The translations under genes and the position numbers were made by a program. A DNA stretch of 34,120 nucleotides. It comes from a bacterium (GTDB taxonomy: Bacteria; Bacteroidota; Bacteroidia; Bacteroidales; Muribaculaceae). This document shows positions 15,652-24,477 of this stretch, piece by piece; within the stretch, counting starts at the first letter, position 1; every line of letters starts with the position of its first letter. Location of the stretch: NCBI GenBank assembly GCA_004563195.1, contig SFTJ01000029.1, positions 1 to 34,120 on the forward strand, read 5' to 3'. A model generated the notes under the pieces. That model saw only the letters and a program-made list of their open reading frames with translations, did no database searches and was not told where the DNA came from.

Positions 15652-15798
15652 GTTTACAGAGTCAGAAACTGTGAGGCTGTAACGACCCTTTGCACGACGA
15701 CGTGCCAATACTTTACGACCATCTGCAGTTTGCATTCTGTGACGGAAGCCATGCTTGTTGGCTTTCTTTCTGTTCGAAGGTTGGAATGTTCTTTTCAT
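15646..15798 (-). CDS. rpmH: 50S ribosomal protein L34
   Basis: 50 residues, MKRTFQPSNRKKANKHGFRH then RMQTADGRKVLARRRAKGRY, the universal L34 sequence apart from a slightly extended C-terminus (SLTVSDSVNK). It is a small basic protein of the large ribosomal subunit. It is divergent from efp, an arrangement common in Bacteroidales. A consensus promoter lies at 15856-15887, giving a leader of about 50 bases. It ends with two tandem TAA codons inside a hairpin. It is short, but the call is certain from the sequence. Confidence 0.97.
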   Translation of the reverse strand: MKRTFQPSNRKKANKHGFRHRMQTADGRKVLARRRAKGRYSLTVSDSVNK

Positions 15799-15855
15799 TA
15801 CCGTATTTTATTTATTTTCTTAATTTTATTTCTTGTTTTATCACAATTCGGAGTG

Positions 15856-15887
15856 CAAAATTAGTCACTTTTTTCAAATTTACCAAA
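15856..15887 (-). promoter_or_regulatory. rpmH promoter
   Basis: On the minus strand, TTTG (15887-15884), a 20-base spacer and TAATTTTG (15863-15856) match the consensus, followed at once by CACTC. The 13 bases 15851-15863 are the exact inverse of 15938-15950 in the efp promoter. Confidence 0.7.
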
Positions 15888-15913
15888 CCTTACGGCATTT
15901 TTACTAAAAAGTT

Positions 15914-15945
15914 TTTGTGATTTCTCTTATTTTCAATTAATTTTG
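15914..15945 (+). promoter_or_regulatory. efp promoter
   Basis: TTTG (15914-15917), a 20-base spacer and TAATTTTG (15938-15945) are followed by CACTC. The predicted transcription start is near 15950, leaving a leader of about 50 bases before the ATG at 15999. Confidence 0.7.
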
Positions 15946-15998
15946 CACTCGAAAACTCAAGTCAATTCATAATTATATAAATATTACAGCAAAATTTT

Positions 15999-16565
15999 AT
16001 GATTAATTCACAAGACATCAAGAACGGTACTTGCATTCGCTTGGACAACCGTCTTTACTTCTGCATCGAGTTTCTTCACGTTAAGCCGGGTAAGGGTAAC
16101 ACCTTCATGCGCACCAAGCTAAAGGATGTGGTAGATGGTCGCGTACTCGAGCGCCGCTTCAACATCGGCGAAAAGCTCGAAGACGTTCGCGTTGAACGCC
16201 GTCCTTATCAATTCCTTTACGCCGAAGGCGATGACAACATCTTCATGAACCAAGAGACTTACGAGCAAATTCCTATCGCTAAGGACCTCGTGACAGGCGT
16301 GGAATTTATGAAAGAAGGCGACACTGTAGAAGTTGTGTCTGACGCTTCGACCGAAACCGTGCTTTTCGCTGAAATGCCGGTGAAGACCGTGCTCAAAATC
16401 ACTTACACCGAGCCGGGCCTCAAGGGCGACACTGCCACCAACACTCTCAAGCCTGCCACTGTTGAAACAGGTGCCACTGTTCGCGTACCTTTGTTCATCA
16501 ACGAGGGCGAATTGATCGAAGTCGACACTCGCGACGGTTCTTATGTAGGACGCGTTAAGGCTTAA
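15999..16565 (+). CDS. efp: Elongation factor P
   Basis: 188 residues, the normal EF-P length, with three beta-barrel domains (about 1-64, 65-128 and 129-188). The tip loop of domain I reads HVKPGKGNTFMR, with Lys32 at the position that is post-translationally modified in many bacteria. The C-terminal OB-like domain contains the family signature region ending EGELIEVDTRDGSYVGRVKA. EF-P binds ribosomes stalled at polyproline stretches and promotes peptide bond formation. It is transcribed from its own promoter, divergent to rpmH, and is followed by a strong terminator, so it is likely monocistronic. No lysine-modifying enzyme gene (epmA/epmB type) or rhamnosyltransferase (earP) lies nearby. 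Confidence 0.97.
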   Translation: MINSQDIKNGTCIRLDNRLYFCIEFLHVKPGKGNTFMRTKLKDVVDGRVLERRFNIGEKLEDVRVERRPYQFLYAEGDDNIFMNQETYEQIPIAKDLVTGVEFMKEGDTVEVVSDASTETVLFAEMPVKTVLKITYTEPGLKGDTATNTLKPATVETGATVRVPLFINEGELIEVDTRDGSYVGRVKA

Positions 16566-16629
16566 TACCGCTTCGACTCTTTTTCCGAAATTGACGTCAC
16601 TCGCTGATGTCACTTTTTCCTAAAAATAT

Positions 16630-16667
16630 AGCGATTTTTCCTTTCGGAGAAGTCGCTTATTTTTTTT
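16630..16667 (+). terminator. Rho-independent terminator of efp
   Basis: A 12-bp stem (16630-16641 with 16646-16657, two G-U pairs) has a four-base loop and is followed by TATTTTTTTT. Confidence 0.9.
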
Positions 16668-16688
16668 GCAAAAAAATTTTTCAAAAAA

Positions 16689-16719
16689 TTTGAAAAAACC
16701 GAATCATTGCATAAATTTG
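16689..16719 (+). promoter_or_regulatory. ald promoter
   Basis: TTTG (16689-16692), a 19-base spacer and TAAATTTG (16712-16719) match the consensus exactly. The predicted transcription start is near 16724, about 50 bases before the ATG. Confidence 0.7.
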
Positions 16720-16775
16720 CTACCACAATAAACTACATATTATTAAGCTACTTAAACCTTTAAACTTTTATTATC

Positions 16776-17888
16776 ATGATCGTTGGCGTTCCAAAAGAAA
16801 TTAAGAACAACGAATTTCGCGTTGGCATGACTCCCGCGGGAGTATCAGAGTTAATCAAGAACGGTCACACCGTTTATGTACAGAAATCAGCAGGCGAAGG
16901 AAGCGGATTTGCCGACGCCGACTACGAAGCAGTTGGCGCTAAGATTCTACCAACTATTGCCGATGTTTATGCGATTGCCGAAATGATTGTGAAAGTAAAG
17001 GAACCGATTGAACCCGAATACAAGCTCATTCGTGAGGGACAATTAATCTTCACTTACTTCCACTTTGCTTGCGACCGTGCTCTTACCGATGCAATGTTAG
17101 CTCAAAAAGCAGTTTGCTTGGCTTATGAGACCGTGCAGCTCGCCGACCGCTCACTCCCATTGCTTATCCCTATGAGCGAAATTGCCGGCCGTATGGCTAC
17201 TCAAGAAGGCGCTCGCTTCCTCGAACGTCCTCAGGGCGGCAAGGGCAAGCTCCTCGGTGGTGTTCCCGGTGTGAAACCGGCTCGCGTGCTCGTGCTCGGT
17301 GCCGGTACTGTAGGCACTAATGCTGCCATCACTGCTGCCGGTATGGGTGCCGAAGTCACTATCACCGACATCAACCTCAAGCGTCTGCGCTATCTCGACG
17401 ACGTTATGCCTAAGAATGTGAAGACCCTATTCTCGAGCGAATACAACATTCGCGCCGAGTTGCCTACCACCGACCTCGTTATCGGTTCGGTGCTCATCCC
17501 TGGCGACAAGACTCCTCACCTCGTTACTAAGGACATGCTCAAGCTTATGCAACCCGGCACTGTGCTCGTCGACGTGGCTATCGACCAAGGTGGTTGCTTC
17601 GAAACCTCGCACGCCACTTCGCATAGCGAACCTATATACGAAATCGATGGCATCGTGCACTACGCTGTTGCCAACATTCCGGGTGCTGTGCCTTTCACTT
17701 CTACCCTCGCCCTCACCAATGCCACTCTGCCTTACGCCGTGGCTCTTGCCAACAAGGGATGGAAGAAGGCTTGCGCCGATGACCCGGCTCTCAAGCGTGG
17801 CTTGAACGCTGTGGAAGGCAAGATTACTTTCGAAGCCGTGGCTCAAGTATTCGGATTGCCTTATACTCCGGTCGACGAAGTTTTGTAA
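16776..17888 (+). CDS. ald: Alanine dehydrogenase
   Basis: 370 residues, the normal length. The enzyme interconverts L-alanine and pyruvate plus ammonia with NAD(H). Conserved residues are at the standard positions: Arg15 (NEFRVGMTP), Lys75 (VKVKEP), His96 (TYFHFA) and Asp270 (DVAIDQGG). The Rossmann glycine motif is VLGAGTVGTNAA (174-185), with Asp198 at the end of the second strand, suited to NAD. It has its own consensus promoter upstream and a strong terminator downstream, so it is probably a single-gene unit. It acts in the cytoplasm, in alanine catabolism or ammonia assimilation. Nothing is unusual. Confidence 0.97.
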   Translation: MIVGVPKEIKNNEFRVGMTPAGVSELIKNGHTVYVQKSAGEGSGFADADYEAVGAKILPTIADVYAIAEMIVKVKEPIEPEYKLIREGQLIFTYFHFACDRALTDAMLAQKAVCLAYETVQLADRSLPLLIPMSEIAGRMATQEGARFLERPQGGKGKLLGGVPGVKPARVLVLGAGTVGTNAAITAAGMGAEVTITDINLKRLRYLDDVMPKNVKTLFSSEYNIRAELPTTDLVIGSVLIPGDKTPHLVTKDMLKLMQPGTVLVDVAIDQGGCFETSHATSHSEPIYEIDGIVHYAVANIPGAVPFTSTLALTNATLPYAVALANKGWKKACADDPALKRGLNAVEGKITFEAVAQVFGLPYTPVDEVL

Positions 17889-17924
17889 ACCGTTAGATTT
17901 TATTACCGATACATCAATTTTTCA

Positions 17925-17958
17925 GGAGGCAAACTCTATGGTTTGTCTCCTCTTTTTT
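17925..17958 (+). terminator. Rho-independent terminator of ald
   Basis: A 10-bp stem (GGAGGCAAAC 17925-17934 with GTTTGTCTCC 17941-17950, one G-U pair) has a six-base loop, followed by TCTTTTTT. Confidence 0.92.
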
Positions 17959-18069
17959 AAGGCTTATCTCCCCCCACCCAACAAGGCTTTACGGCATATA
18001 TTAATCGGAGTTTTCAACAAGCGCCTTGCCTCGTGTTGAAAATATAAGTCATAACTTATAGCCTTTATA

Positions 18070-18100
18070 TTTCAAAACGCATCTTTTTTTTGTAATTTTG
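18070..18100 (+). promoter_or_regulatory. Likely dnaB promoter
   Basis: TAATTTTG (18093-18100) matches the -7 consensus. TTTC (18070-18073) lies 19 bases upstream, one base off the -33 consensus. The leader would be about 27 bases. Confidence 0.55.
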
Positions 18101-18131
18101 CCCAAACGAAGACAACAAAAACTCTTATATA

Positions 18132-19703
18132 ATGGAATTCAAACAGACCGAAGAACAGAAAAAACGACAATATAAGCGCAAGCCTCAGCCTGCCGCCGAA
18201 GTGGTCAATGAGTTCGGTAAACTGCAACCGCAGAACCTCGAACTCGAGGATGCCGTGCTCGGTGCTTTGATGCTCGAGAAGGACGCCTACAGCAAGGTGG
18301 TCGACATCCTGAAGCCCGAATGCTTCTACAACCCCGAAAACCAGAAAATCTACGAAGCCATTCAGACCCTGGGCAGCATGTCGCAACCTATCGATATGCT
18401 CACCGTAACCGAAGAGCTGCGCGTGCTCGGCACACTCGATGAGGTGGGCGGCCCAGTGCGCATTTCGCGACTCACAGCAAGCGTGGCTTCGGCTGCCAAC
18501 ATCGAATTCCACGCCCGCATCGTGGCGCAGAAATATCTCGCCCGCGAACTCATCAGCTTCAGCTCGCAGATTCAGTCGCTCGCTTTCGACGATTCTATCG
18601 ATATTCTCGACGTTCTGCACGAAGCCGAAGGCAAACTCTTCGAACTCTCGCAAAGCAACCTCAAAAAGGACGTTACACGCATCGACCCCGTTATTCTCGA
18701 GGCATTGAAAAAACTCGAGGAAGCCGGCAACCGTCAGGACGGCCTTAGTGGTTTGGCTACCGGTTTCGACGAAATCGACCGCATGACTTCGGGATGGCAG
18801 CCCAGCGACTTGGTGATTATTGCTGCCCGCCCGGCTATGGGTAAAACGGCTTTCGTGCTATCTATGGCACTGCGCATGGCGGTGAACTACAACACTCCGG
18901 TGGCTGTGTTCTCGCTCGAAATGTCGAACCTGCAGCTCGTGAACCGTCTCATAAGTAACATTTGCGAAATCCCGGGCAACAAAATCAAAAGTGGTAACCT
19001 CACAAGCCAGGATTGGGAACAGCTTCACACTCGCATTCGCCCGCTTCACTCTGCTCCACTTTACATCGACGATACGCCTAACCTATCGGTGTTTGAACTT
19101 CGCACCAAGGCGCGCCGTCTGGTGCGCGAATATGATGTGAAAATCATCGTCATTGACTATTTGCAGCTTATGAACGCCAGCGGTATGAAATTCGGCAGCC
19201 GCGAACAGGAAGTCAGCACCATCTCGCGTTCGCTAAAGCAACTTGCCAAGGAACTCGACATACCCATCATAGCACTATCGCAGCTCAACCGTTCGGTAGA
19301 AAACCGCACCGACGGCAAGGTGCCTCAGCTCTCCGACCTTCGCGAATCGGGTGCCATAGAGCAGGATGCCGATATGGTGTGCTTCATTCACCGCCCGGAA
19401 TACTACTACAAGTCGGGCGAGGACCCCGAAGGTAACGACATTCGTGGATTGGCAAAATTTATCTTCGCCAAGCACCGTAGCGGCGCCGTAGGCGATGTCG
19501 ACTTGCGTTTCCGCGGCGAGTTTGCCCGATTCGAAAATATCGGAGAGAATGAGTTGGTTCGCTCGGAGGGCGTAGTGGCCTCGCGTATCAACGCAAGTCC
19601 GGCTGACGCCGACAATATGCCTCCGGCTCCCAATTTACCTGAAATAACGGGTGGAATATCCAACGACAACTTCCTTCAGGAAGGCTCGTCTACACCTTTC
19701 TAA
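18132..19703 (+). CDS. dnaB: Replicative DNA helicase DnaB
   Basis: 523 residues. The N-terminal domain, about 30-135, contains the family start LQPQNLELEDAVLGALML. The RecA-like C-terminal domain has Walker A ARPAMGKTAF (about 237-246), Walker B IIVIDYLQLM (about 340), a downstream DNA-binding/arginine-finger region (LSQLNRSVENR, then SDLRESGAIEQDADMVCFIH) and the GDVDLRFRGEFARF ending. The tail of about 55 residues after the fold is disordered in appearance. DnaB unwinds the chromosome at the replication fork, with DnaG binding its N-terminal domain. No intein interrupts the ATPase motifs. It is convergent with a small Cys-rich gene, the two stop codons overlapping. Confidence 0.97.
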   Translation: MEFKQTEEQKKRQYKRKPQPAAEVVNEFGKLQPQNLELEDAVLGALMLEKDAYSKVVDILKPECFYNPENQKIYEAIQTLGSMSQPIDMLTVTEELRVLGTLDEVGGPVRISRLTASVASAANIEFHARIVAQKYLARELISFSSQIQSLAFDDSIDILDVLHEAEGKLFELSQSNLKKDVTRIDPVILEALKKLEEAGNRQDGLSGLATGFDEIDRMTSGWQPSDLVIIAARPAMGKTAFVLSMALRMAVNYNTPVAVFSLEMSNLQLVNRLISNICEIPGNKIKSGNLTSQDWEQLHTRIRPLHSAPLYIDDTPNLSVFELRTKARRLVREYDVKIIVIDYLQLMNASGMKFGSREQEVSTISRSLKQLAKELDIPIIALSQLNRSVENRTDGKVPQLSDLRESGAIEQDADMVCFIHRPEYYYKSGEDPEGNDIRGLAKFIFAKHRSGAVGDVDLRFRGEFARFENIGENELVRSEGVVASRINASPADADNMPPAPNLPEITGGISNDNFLQEGSSTPF

Positions 19704-19927
19704 TGCACTATCTTACTGCCGCAGCAAGGGCAAGTGTCGCACTTGCACGCTTCGGCTTCACCACATGTGGCGGCATTCACTTCGGTTGTGAATGTCGCTT
19801 CGTTTTGTGCTTCATGCCCATGCTCTCTTGCCTCCTTGGGCTGAATGAGCCGCAGCACTATCAATATCACTGCGAGCAACCCTATACTCAAAAGCAATCG
19901 GCGCAATCGCATTTCTTTCGACATCAT
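19700..19927 (-). CDS. Small membrane protein with Cys-rich C-terminal tail
   Basis: 75 residues. Residues 7-28 form one hydrophobic segment (RLRRLLLSIGLLAVILIVLRL), preceded by basic residues. A polar, acidic linker contains HGH (36-38). The tail holds six cysteines at 55, 61, 63, 66, 68 and 69 (CKCDTCPCCGSKIVH). A good Shine-Dalgarno sequence (AAGGAGAT) stands 6-7 bases before the ATG, better than most genes here, which supports translation. The ATG two codons in (MSKEM) is also possible. The tail could bind a metal or form disulphides; the family is not recognised. It is convergent with dnaB, its stop overlapping the dnaB stop. No consensus promoter is seen upstream. Confidence 0.6.
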   Translation of the reverse strand: MMSKEMRLRRLLLSIGLLAVILIVLRLIQPKEAREHGHEAQNEATFTTEVNAATCGEAEACKCDTCPCCGSKIVH

Positions 19928-20171
19928 TGTTAATCTCCTTTTTACTCGCGTAATAAATCAGTTTTTCTAAATCTTTATCTAAAGACAGCCGCACAAACCA
20001 CAGATTATTAGCACATTAACCATCATCATCCGGTTCTCAGCCTAATAGCTGCCAATGCGCAACCCTACCACAAATTTCGTTAGAATTATCGTAATATGCA
20101 AAGAATTCCACCGAAATCGTGCTCGAAATCGGCGTATACAAGTCACTTCTTCCTGCCTTACTCTTATTGTC

Positions 20172-20888
20172 TTACAATTTTCCGTGCTCCATATAGCTGT
20201 AGCACTCGCCTTGAGTTACTATGATATGGTCGATAAGCGGAATGTCAACCAACTTGCCTGCTTGAGCCACTTTTTGCGTCAAAGCATCGTCTTGAGGCGA
20301 GGGTTTGGGATTGTTCGACGGGTGATTGTGCGCCAAAATTATGCTGTCGGCGTCATACTCTATCGCTGTGCGCATAATGCGCTTTATATCGGCCACCGTA
20401 GCCGTCTTGCCGCCGTCACTTATCTCCCTGAAGTTGATTACATGCTTGGCATGGTCGAGAATCACTATGCACAAGCGTTCGTAGTTGGCCGATGCCATCT
20501 TGTTGCGCAAATAGCGAAAAGCCTTTTGGCTGTCGGTGATGCTCGGCAGTTGCTCAAATTCTTCGTCAGCCATACGCCTGCCCAACTCGAGTGCGGCAAG
20601 CATATTCAGAGCCTTCACTTCGCCCACGCCATGATAGCGCATGAGGTCCTTCACGCTGTGTCGCGCAAGGCGATACAGCTTATTGTCGTTGTCGTAAAGT
20701 ATCTGCTCGCACAACTCCACTACCGACATACCCGGCACACCACTGCCAAGCAGAGTGGCAAGCAGTTCGGCATTCGATAGGGTTTCGAGTCCGTGAGCAA
20801 GTGCCTTTTCGCGCGGACGGTCCTCCACGGGCGTCATCTTCATATTGCGCACCGTCATTTGGACACTTATCTTGTCATCGTTGCTCAT
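20172..20888 (-). CDS. radC: RadC family JAB-domain protein
   Basis: 238 residues. Residues 20-110 contain the helix-hairpin-helix region (DRPREKAL, then YHGVGEVKALNMLAALELGR). Residues 115-238 form the MPN/JAB metalloprotease-like domain with the HxH metal motif AHNHPSN (His187, His189) followed by SPQDD (Asp200). RadC was named as a DNA repair protein, but its biochemical activity remains uncertain. The start codon overlaps the stop of the upstream glycosyltransferase gene (ATGA), which supports this start over internal Met codons and indicates co-transcription. The metal ligands appear complete. Confidence 0.93.
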   Translation of the reverse strand: MSNDDKISVQMTVRNMKMTPVEDRPREKALAHGLETLSNAELLATLLGSGVPGMSVVELCEQILYDNDNKLYRLARHSVKDLMRYHGVGEVKALNMLAALELGRRMADEEFEQLPSITDSQKAFRYLRNKMASANYERLCIVILDHAKHVINFREISDGGKTATVADIKRIMRTAIEYDADSIILAHNHPSNNPKPSPQDDALTQKVAQAGKLVDIPLIDHIIVTQGECYSYMEHGKL

Positions 20889-21883
20889 TTGCCTTTTCGT
20901 ATTGCTATTTCTTCTTCTATATTACGTCCGTGTCCGAGCAATATCTTCCACACAAATGCCTTGATAAAGCCCACGCCGTAGCTGCCAAGTTGTATGAAAC
21001 TGGTCACTATGGCAAGCGATGCTATCTTGAGGCTGCGCGTAGAGCGCAATGCCGTAATCCACAGCGCCAGCACATAAGCCGCAAGTGGCAATATTGCCCA
21101 CCAGTGCCACAGCAATGCCAGCAGCACCAGCGTCACCACTCCTATCACAAACACAGCCGGAAGGGTGTGAACAAGTTTCATCGAGTCGGGATAGAGCAAT
21201 TTAAGCGTGATGCGCGACATGCCGAACACATAGGTCTGGCGCGAGAATTTCTGCAAGTCGACGCGACGCTTGTGATACACAAATGCTTCGCGAATCAAGC
21301 TAATATCAAATCCCGCCTTGCGTATGCGCGTGCTCATGTCGATGTCCTCGCTGAACATCTCGCGAAAGCCACCCACCGTTTCCCACACGCGGCGCGAATA
21401 CCCCATATTGAACGAACGCGGCACAAACTTCTCCATCTGCACCTTGCCGCCGCGTATGCCTCCCGTGGTGAGAAATGCCGTCATCGAGAAATTGATGGCT
21501 TTCTGAACATCGGTAAACGAGCTGTGAGCGGCATCGGGACCACCGAAGCATGGCACATAATGAGCCTTGAGCGCCGCATCGAGCGTAGCAAAATAGTTAT
21601 CGGGAATCACGCAATCGCTGTCGAAAAAAATAAAATATTCGCCCGTGGCACGCTCTATGCCATAATTGCGTGCTATGCTTCGACCTTCGTTCTGCTTGAA
21701 ATAATAGCTCGCCGTCAGCCGGTGGGAATACTCCTCCACAATGTCGCCACACGGGTCGGTGCTGCCGTCCTCCACTATTATTACCTCAAAATCTTTCATA
21801 GTCTGTGCCGCCAGGCTTGCCAGCAAATCGCGCACCTCGTCGCGACGGTTATACACAGGCACTATCACTGAGAAATATGCCAT
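20885..21883 (-). CDS. Family 2 glycosyltransferase with C-terminal membrane segments
   Basis: 332 residues. The GT-A fold begins FSVIVPVYNRRDEVRDLLAS and has VEDGSTD (38-43), the metal-binding DSD (88-90, FFDSDCVIP) and an acidic catalytic motif, probably in MFSEDIDM (about 177-183). Two or three hydrophobic segments (about 241-262, 263-280 and 288-311) place the C-terminus in the inner membrane. Such enzymes add sugars to lipid or polysaccharide acceptors; the donor and acceptor cannot be read here. It overlaps radC by four bases, an unrelated partner, so there is no functional hint from context. Confidence 0.9.
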   Translation of the reverse strand: MAYFSVIVPVYNRRDEVRDLLASLAAQTMKDFEVIIVEDGSTDPCGDIVEEYSHRLTASYYFKQNEGRSIARNYGIERATGEYFIFFDSDCVIPDNYFATLDAALKAHYVPCFGGPDAAHSSFTDVQKAINFSMTAFLTTGGIRGGKVQMEKFVPRSFNMGYSRRVWETVGGFREMFSEDIDMSTRIRKAGFDISLIREAFVYHKRRVDLQKFSRQTYVFGMSRITLKLLYPDSMKLVHTLPAVFVIGVVTLVLLALLWHWWAILPLAAYVLALWITALRSTRSLKIASLAIVTSFIQLGSYGVGFIKAFVWKILLGHGRNIEEEIAIRKGK

Positions 21884-21927
21884 ATCTCGTTTACTTTATG
21901 TTTCGGTTTTCGTTATTTATCTATTCA

Positions 21928-21958
21928 CAAAAGTAATAAATTGTGCTTAAATCACGAA
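21928..21958 (-). promoter_or_regulatory. Possible promoter of the glycosyltransferase-radC pair
   Basis: On the minus strand TACTTTTG (21935-21928) matches TAnnTTTG. A -33 candidate about 19 bases upstream (TTCG) is only partial. The leader would be about 40 bases. Confidence 0.4.
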
Positions 21959-22013
21959 AAGATTTAATCATCATTTCGCACCTTATTTATCTTTTACATC
22001 CCCATTCGCCGCA

Positions 22014-22030
22014 CAGCCTCGGCGAGGCTG
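22014..22030. repeat. Perfect 7-bp inverted repeat upstream of cls
   Basis: CAGCCTC-GGC-GAGGCTG forms a 7-bp stem with a three-base loop in the region between the divergent glycosyltransferase and cardiolipin synthase genes. No T run follows, so it is not an evident terminator; it could be an operator or an RNA structure. Confidence 0.4.
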
Positions 22031-22136
22031 ATATGCACTAACCCTTCATTCTCGTGCCGGCGCAGGAACATTTTGCGCTATCTGTGACATTGTTTGCAAA
22101 AAAATTTGTAACTTAGCACATTGTGTAACGCTAATT

Positions 22137-23615
22137 ATGCAGTCGGCACCTCACTACACTATGTTAACTACCATAATGCTCAACATATCGCTTATCGAAT
22201 GGCTCTATATCAGCATTCTGCTGGTGTATCTCTGCACTGTGTTCAGCATCATCTGGGTGGTTATCTCCGAAAACCGCAATCCGGTGCGCTCGCTGGCTTG
22301 GATTACCGTGCTCCTTATGGTGCCTGTGTTCGGCATAGTGCTCTACGCCTTCTTCGGTCGTTCGCTCAAAAGCAAAATTATGCTCAAGCAGCGTCTGCGC
22401 CGCCTCGGAGCGCAGGAGATGTCGGCTATCGAAGTGAAAAATGCCAATGTGGAGCCGCTGGCTTCCACACTACAAATCATTCACCTCGCCGAGAATATGT
22501 GCCGTTCCTATTATTCTAAGGGTAATAAGGTGGAGATTTTCACCGATGGTGCCACAAAATTCGATGTGCTGAAACGCGATTTGATGCAAGCTCGAAGCTA
22601 CATCAATATGCAATACTACATCTTTGAGGACGACGAAATCGGTCGCGAAATCAAGGATATTCTCATCCGTAAGGCTCGCGAAGGCGTGAAGGTGCGCGTT
22701 ATCTACGACGATGTGGGCTCATTCAAGGTGAAACGCCGTTTCTTCGCCGAAATGCGCCGTGGTGGCGTGCTGGCATTCCCTTTTATGCGCATCACATTCC
22801 CGCAGTTTGCTCAACGAGTGAACTGGCGCAACCACCGCAAAATCCTCATCATCGATGGCCGATATGGCTACATCGGTGGCATGAACATTGCCGACCGTTA
22901 CATCAAAGGATGCTCGTGGGGCGACCTCGGCGTGTGGCGCGACACTCACTTACGCATCACCGGACCTGCCATCGAGTCGCTGCAACGCTCGTTTGCTTTC
23001 GACTGGAATTTTATGAACAAGGGTATGCTCAACGACCCTATCGAGCATTTCTCCGATATGCCGGGCGATGCCGGTGTGCAACTGGTGTCGAGCGGCCCCA
23101 CAAGCGAGTGGAACAACATAGCCCTGATGATGCTCCAAGCCATTGGCTCAGCCAAACGTTGCATCTACTTGCAGACGCCCTATTTCCTCCCCACCGAGGC
23201 TCTGCTCAAAGCCTTGCAGACTGCAGCTCTCAGCGGCGTGGATGTGCGCCTGATGATGCCTCGCCAAAGCGACTCTGCCATGCTGCGACATGCATCATAT
23301 TCCTACGTCACCGAGTGCCTGAAAGCGGGCATCAAGGTATATCTCTACACCGCCGGCATGCTTCATTCCAAGGTGCTCATTGTAGACGATGACCTCTCGT
23401 CGGTGGGTTCCACCAACTTCGACTTCCGCAGCTTTGAGCACAACTATGAGGCTAACGTGTTTATCTACAGCGCCGACACCAATGCTCGCCTCAAACAAAT
23501 TTTCCACGACGACATCAAGCACTCCATGCAGTGCGACATAAGCCAATGGCTGGCTCGCCCCACTGCCCAACGAATGGTCGACTCGCTCGTGCGCCTGTTC
23601 AGCCCTATTCTTTAA
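22137..23615 (+). CDS. cls: Cardiolipin synthase (phospholipase D type)
   Basis: 492 residues. Two N-terminal membrane segments (about 17-43 and 52-73) are followed by two phospholipase-D repeats with complete HxKx4D motifs: NHRKILIID (His233, Lys235, Asp240) followed by GGMN, and LHSKVLIVD (His410, Lys412, Asp417) followed by GSTN. The enzyme makes cardiolipin from phosphatidylglycerol in the inner membrane. The start is uncertain: ATG codons at 22137, 22161 and 22176 all precede the first membrane helix. ispE follows after 15 bp, so the genes are probably co-transcribed. Confidence 0.93.
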   Translation: MQSAPHYTMLTTIMLNISLIEWLYISILLVYLCTVFSIIWVVISENRNPVRSLAWITVLLMVPVFGIVLYAFFGRSLKSKIMLKQRLRRLGAQEMSAIEVKNANVEPLASTLQIIHLAENMCRSYYSKGNKVEIFTDGATKFDVLKRDLMQARSYINMQYYIFEDDEIGREIKDILIRKAREGVKVRVIYDDVGSFKVKRRFFAEMRRGGVLAFPFMRITFPQFAQRVNWRNHRKILIIDGRYGYIGGMNIADRYIKGCSWGDLGVWRDTHLRITGPAIESLQRSFAFDWNFMNKGMLNDPIEHFSDMPGDAGVQLVSSGPTSEWNNIALMMLQAIGSAKRCIYLQTPYFLPTEALLKALQTAALSGVDVRLMMPRQSDSAMLRHASYSYVTECLKAGIKVYLYTAGMLHSKVLIVDDDLSSVGSTNFDFRSFEHNYEANVFIYSADTNARLKQIFHDDIKHSMQCDISQWLARPTAQRMVDSLVRLFSPIL

Positions 23616-23630
23616 AAAACTCAATACATT

Positions 23631-24455
23631 ATGATACGATTTCCTAACGCAAAAATCAATCTCGGACTCAACATTGTAAATCGCCGCCCCGATGGCTACC
23701 ACGACATCGAGACTGTGTTCTACCCCATAGCCCTCGAGGATTCGCTCGAAATAGTGCCCGCAGCCGAGGGCTCCGGCACTTCGCTCTCCTGCCACGGCAG
23801 GCACGTGGATTGTCCTATGGAGAAAAACCTGGTAACCAAGGCTTTCCGCTTGCTTCAACAGGAATTTGACTTGCCCGACGTGGAGATGCATCTCATTAAG
23901 CACATCCCCGACGGTGCCGGCCTGGGTGGCGGCAGTAGCGATGCCTCGAGCGCGCTCATGCTGCTTAACGAGATTTTCAGCCTCAACCTTTCGGACGACC
24001 AACTCGCCCAACGCGCTGCTCGACTCGGCGCCGACTGCGCTTTCTTCGTCTACAACCGCCCGCTTATGGCAACCGGAATAGGCAACATCTTCTCCCCGGT
24101 GGATGTCGACCTCAAGGGATACTACCTTTTCCTCGTGAAACCTTCGGTATCAGTGCCCACCGCCGCTGCCTACGCGCAAGTGCACCCGCAACCGTCCGAC
24201 ACCCCCATCCCGAGCATACTCGCCCGCCCCGTGGCTGAGTGGAAAGATGTGCTCAAAAACGACTTCGAACCCAGCGTTTTCGCTCAATACCCCGTGCTCG
24301 CCGAGATTAAAGCCGAAATCTATCGCCAAGGCGCCCTATATGCCTCGATGAGCGGCTCCGGCTCGTCGATGTTCGGCATTTTTGCCGACGACAGTAATGC
24401 CGACCTGCTGAAATCGCTTTACCCCCAATACGATAGTTATTTCATTGCTCTATAA
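23631..24455 (+). CDS. ispE: 4-diphosphocytidyl-2-C-methyl-D-erythritol kinase
   Basis: 274 residues. The enzyme phosphorylates CDP-methylerythritol in the MEP pathway of isoprenoid synthesis. GHMP-kinase features are present: N-terminal FPNAKINLGLNIVNRRPDGY with Lys8, the glycine-rich phosphate loop PDGAGLGGGSSDASSA (93-108), the catalytic Asp135 in LGADCAFF, and the C-terminal motif MSGSGSSMFGIF (240-251). It lies 15 bp after cls and upstream of grpE. Cytoplasmic; the residues look complete. Confidence 0.95.
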   Translation: MIRFPNAKINLGLNIVNRRPDGYHDIETVFYPIALEDSLEIVPAAEGSGTSLSCHGRHVDCPMEKNLVTKAFRLLQQEFDLPDVEMHLIKHIPDGAGLGGGSSDASSALMLLNEIFSLNLSDDQLAQRAARLGADCAFFVYNRPLMATGIGNIFSPVDVDLKGYYLFLVKPSVSVPTAAAYAQVHPQPSDTPIPSILARPVAEWKDVLKNDFEPSVFAQYPVLAEIKAEIYRQGALYASMSGSGSSMFGIFADDSNADLLKSLYPQYDSYFIAL

Positions 24456-24477
24456 ATATTGTGTGACAGAAAATTCA

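Noticed and set aside
15851..15950. GAGTGC/GCACTC inverted repeat resembling a CIRCE (HrcA) operator
   Set aside because: CIRCE has TTAGCACTC facing GAGTGCTAA with a 9-base spacer. Here the halves face outward, are 74 bases apart and coincide with two -7 promoter elements.
18132..19703. Intein or other insertion in dnaB
   Set aside because: Walker A, Walker B and the C-terminal motifs are uninterrupted and the length is normal.
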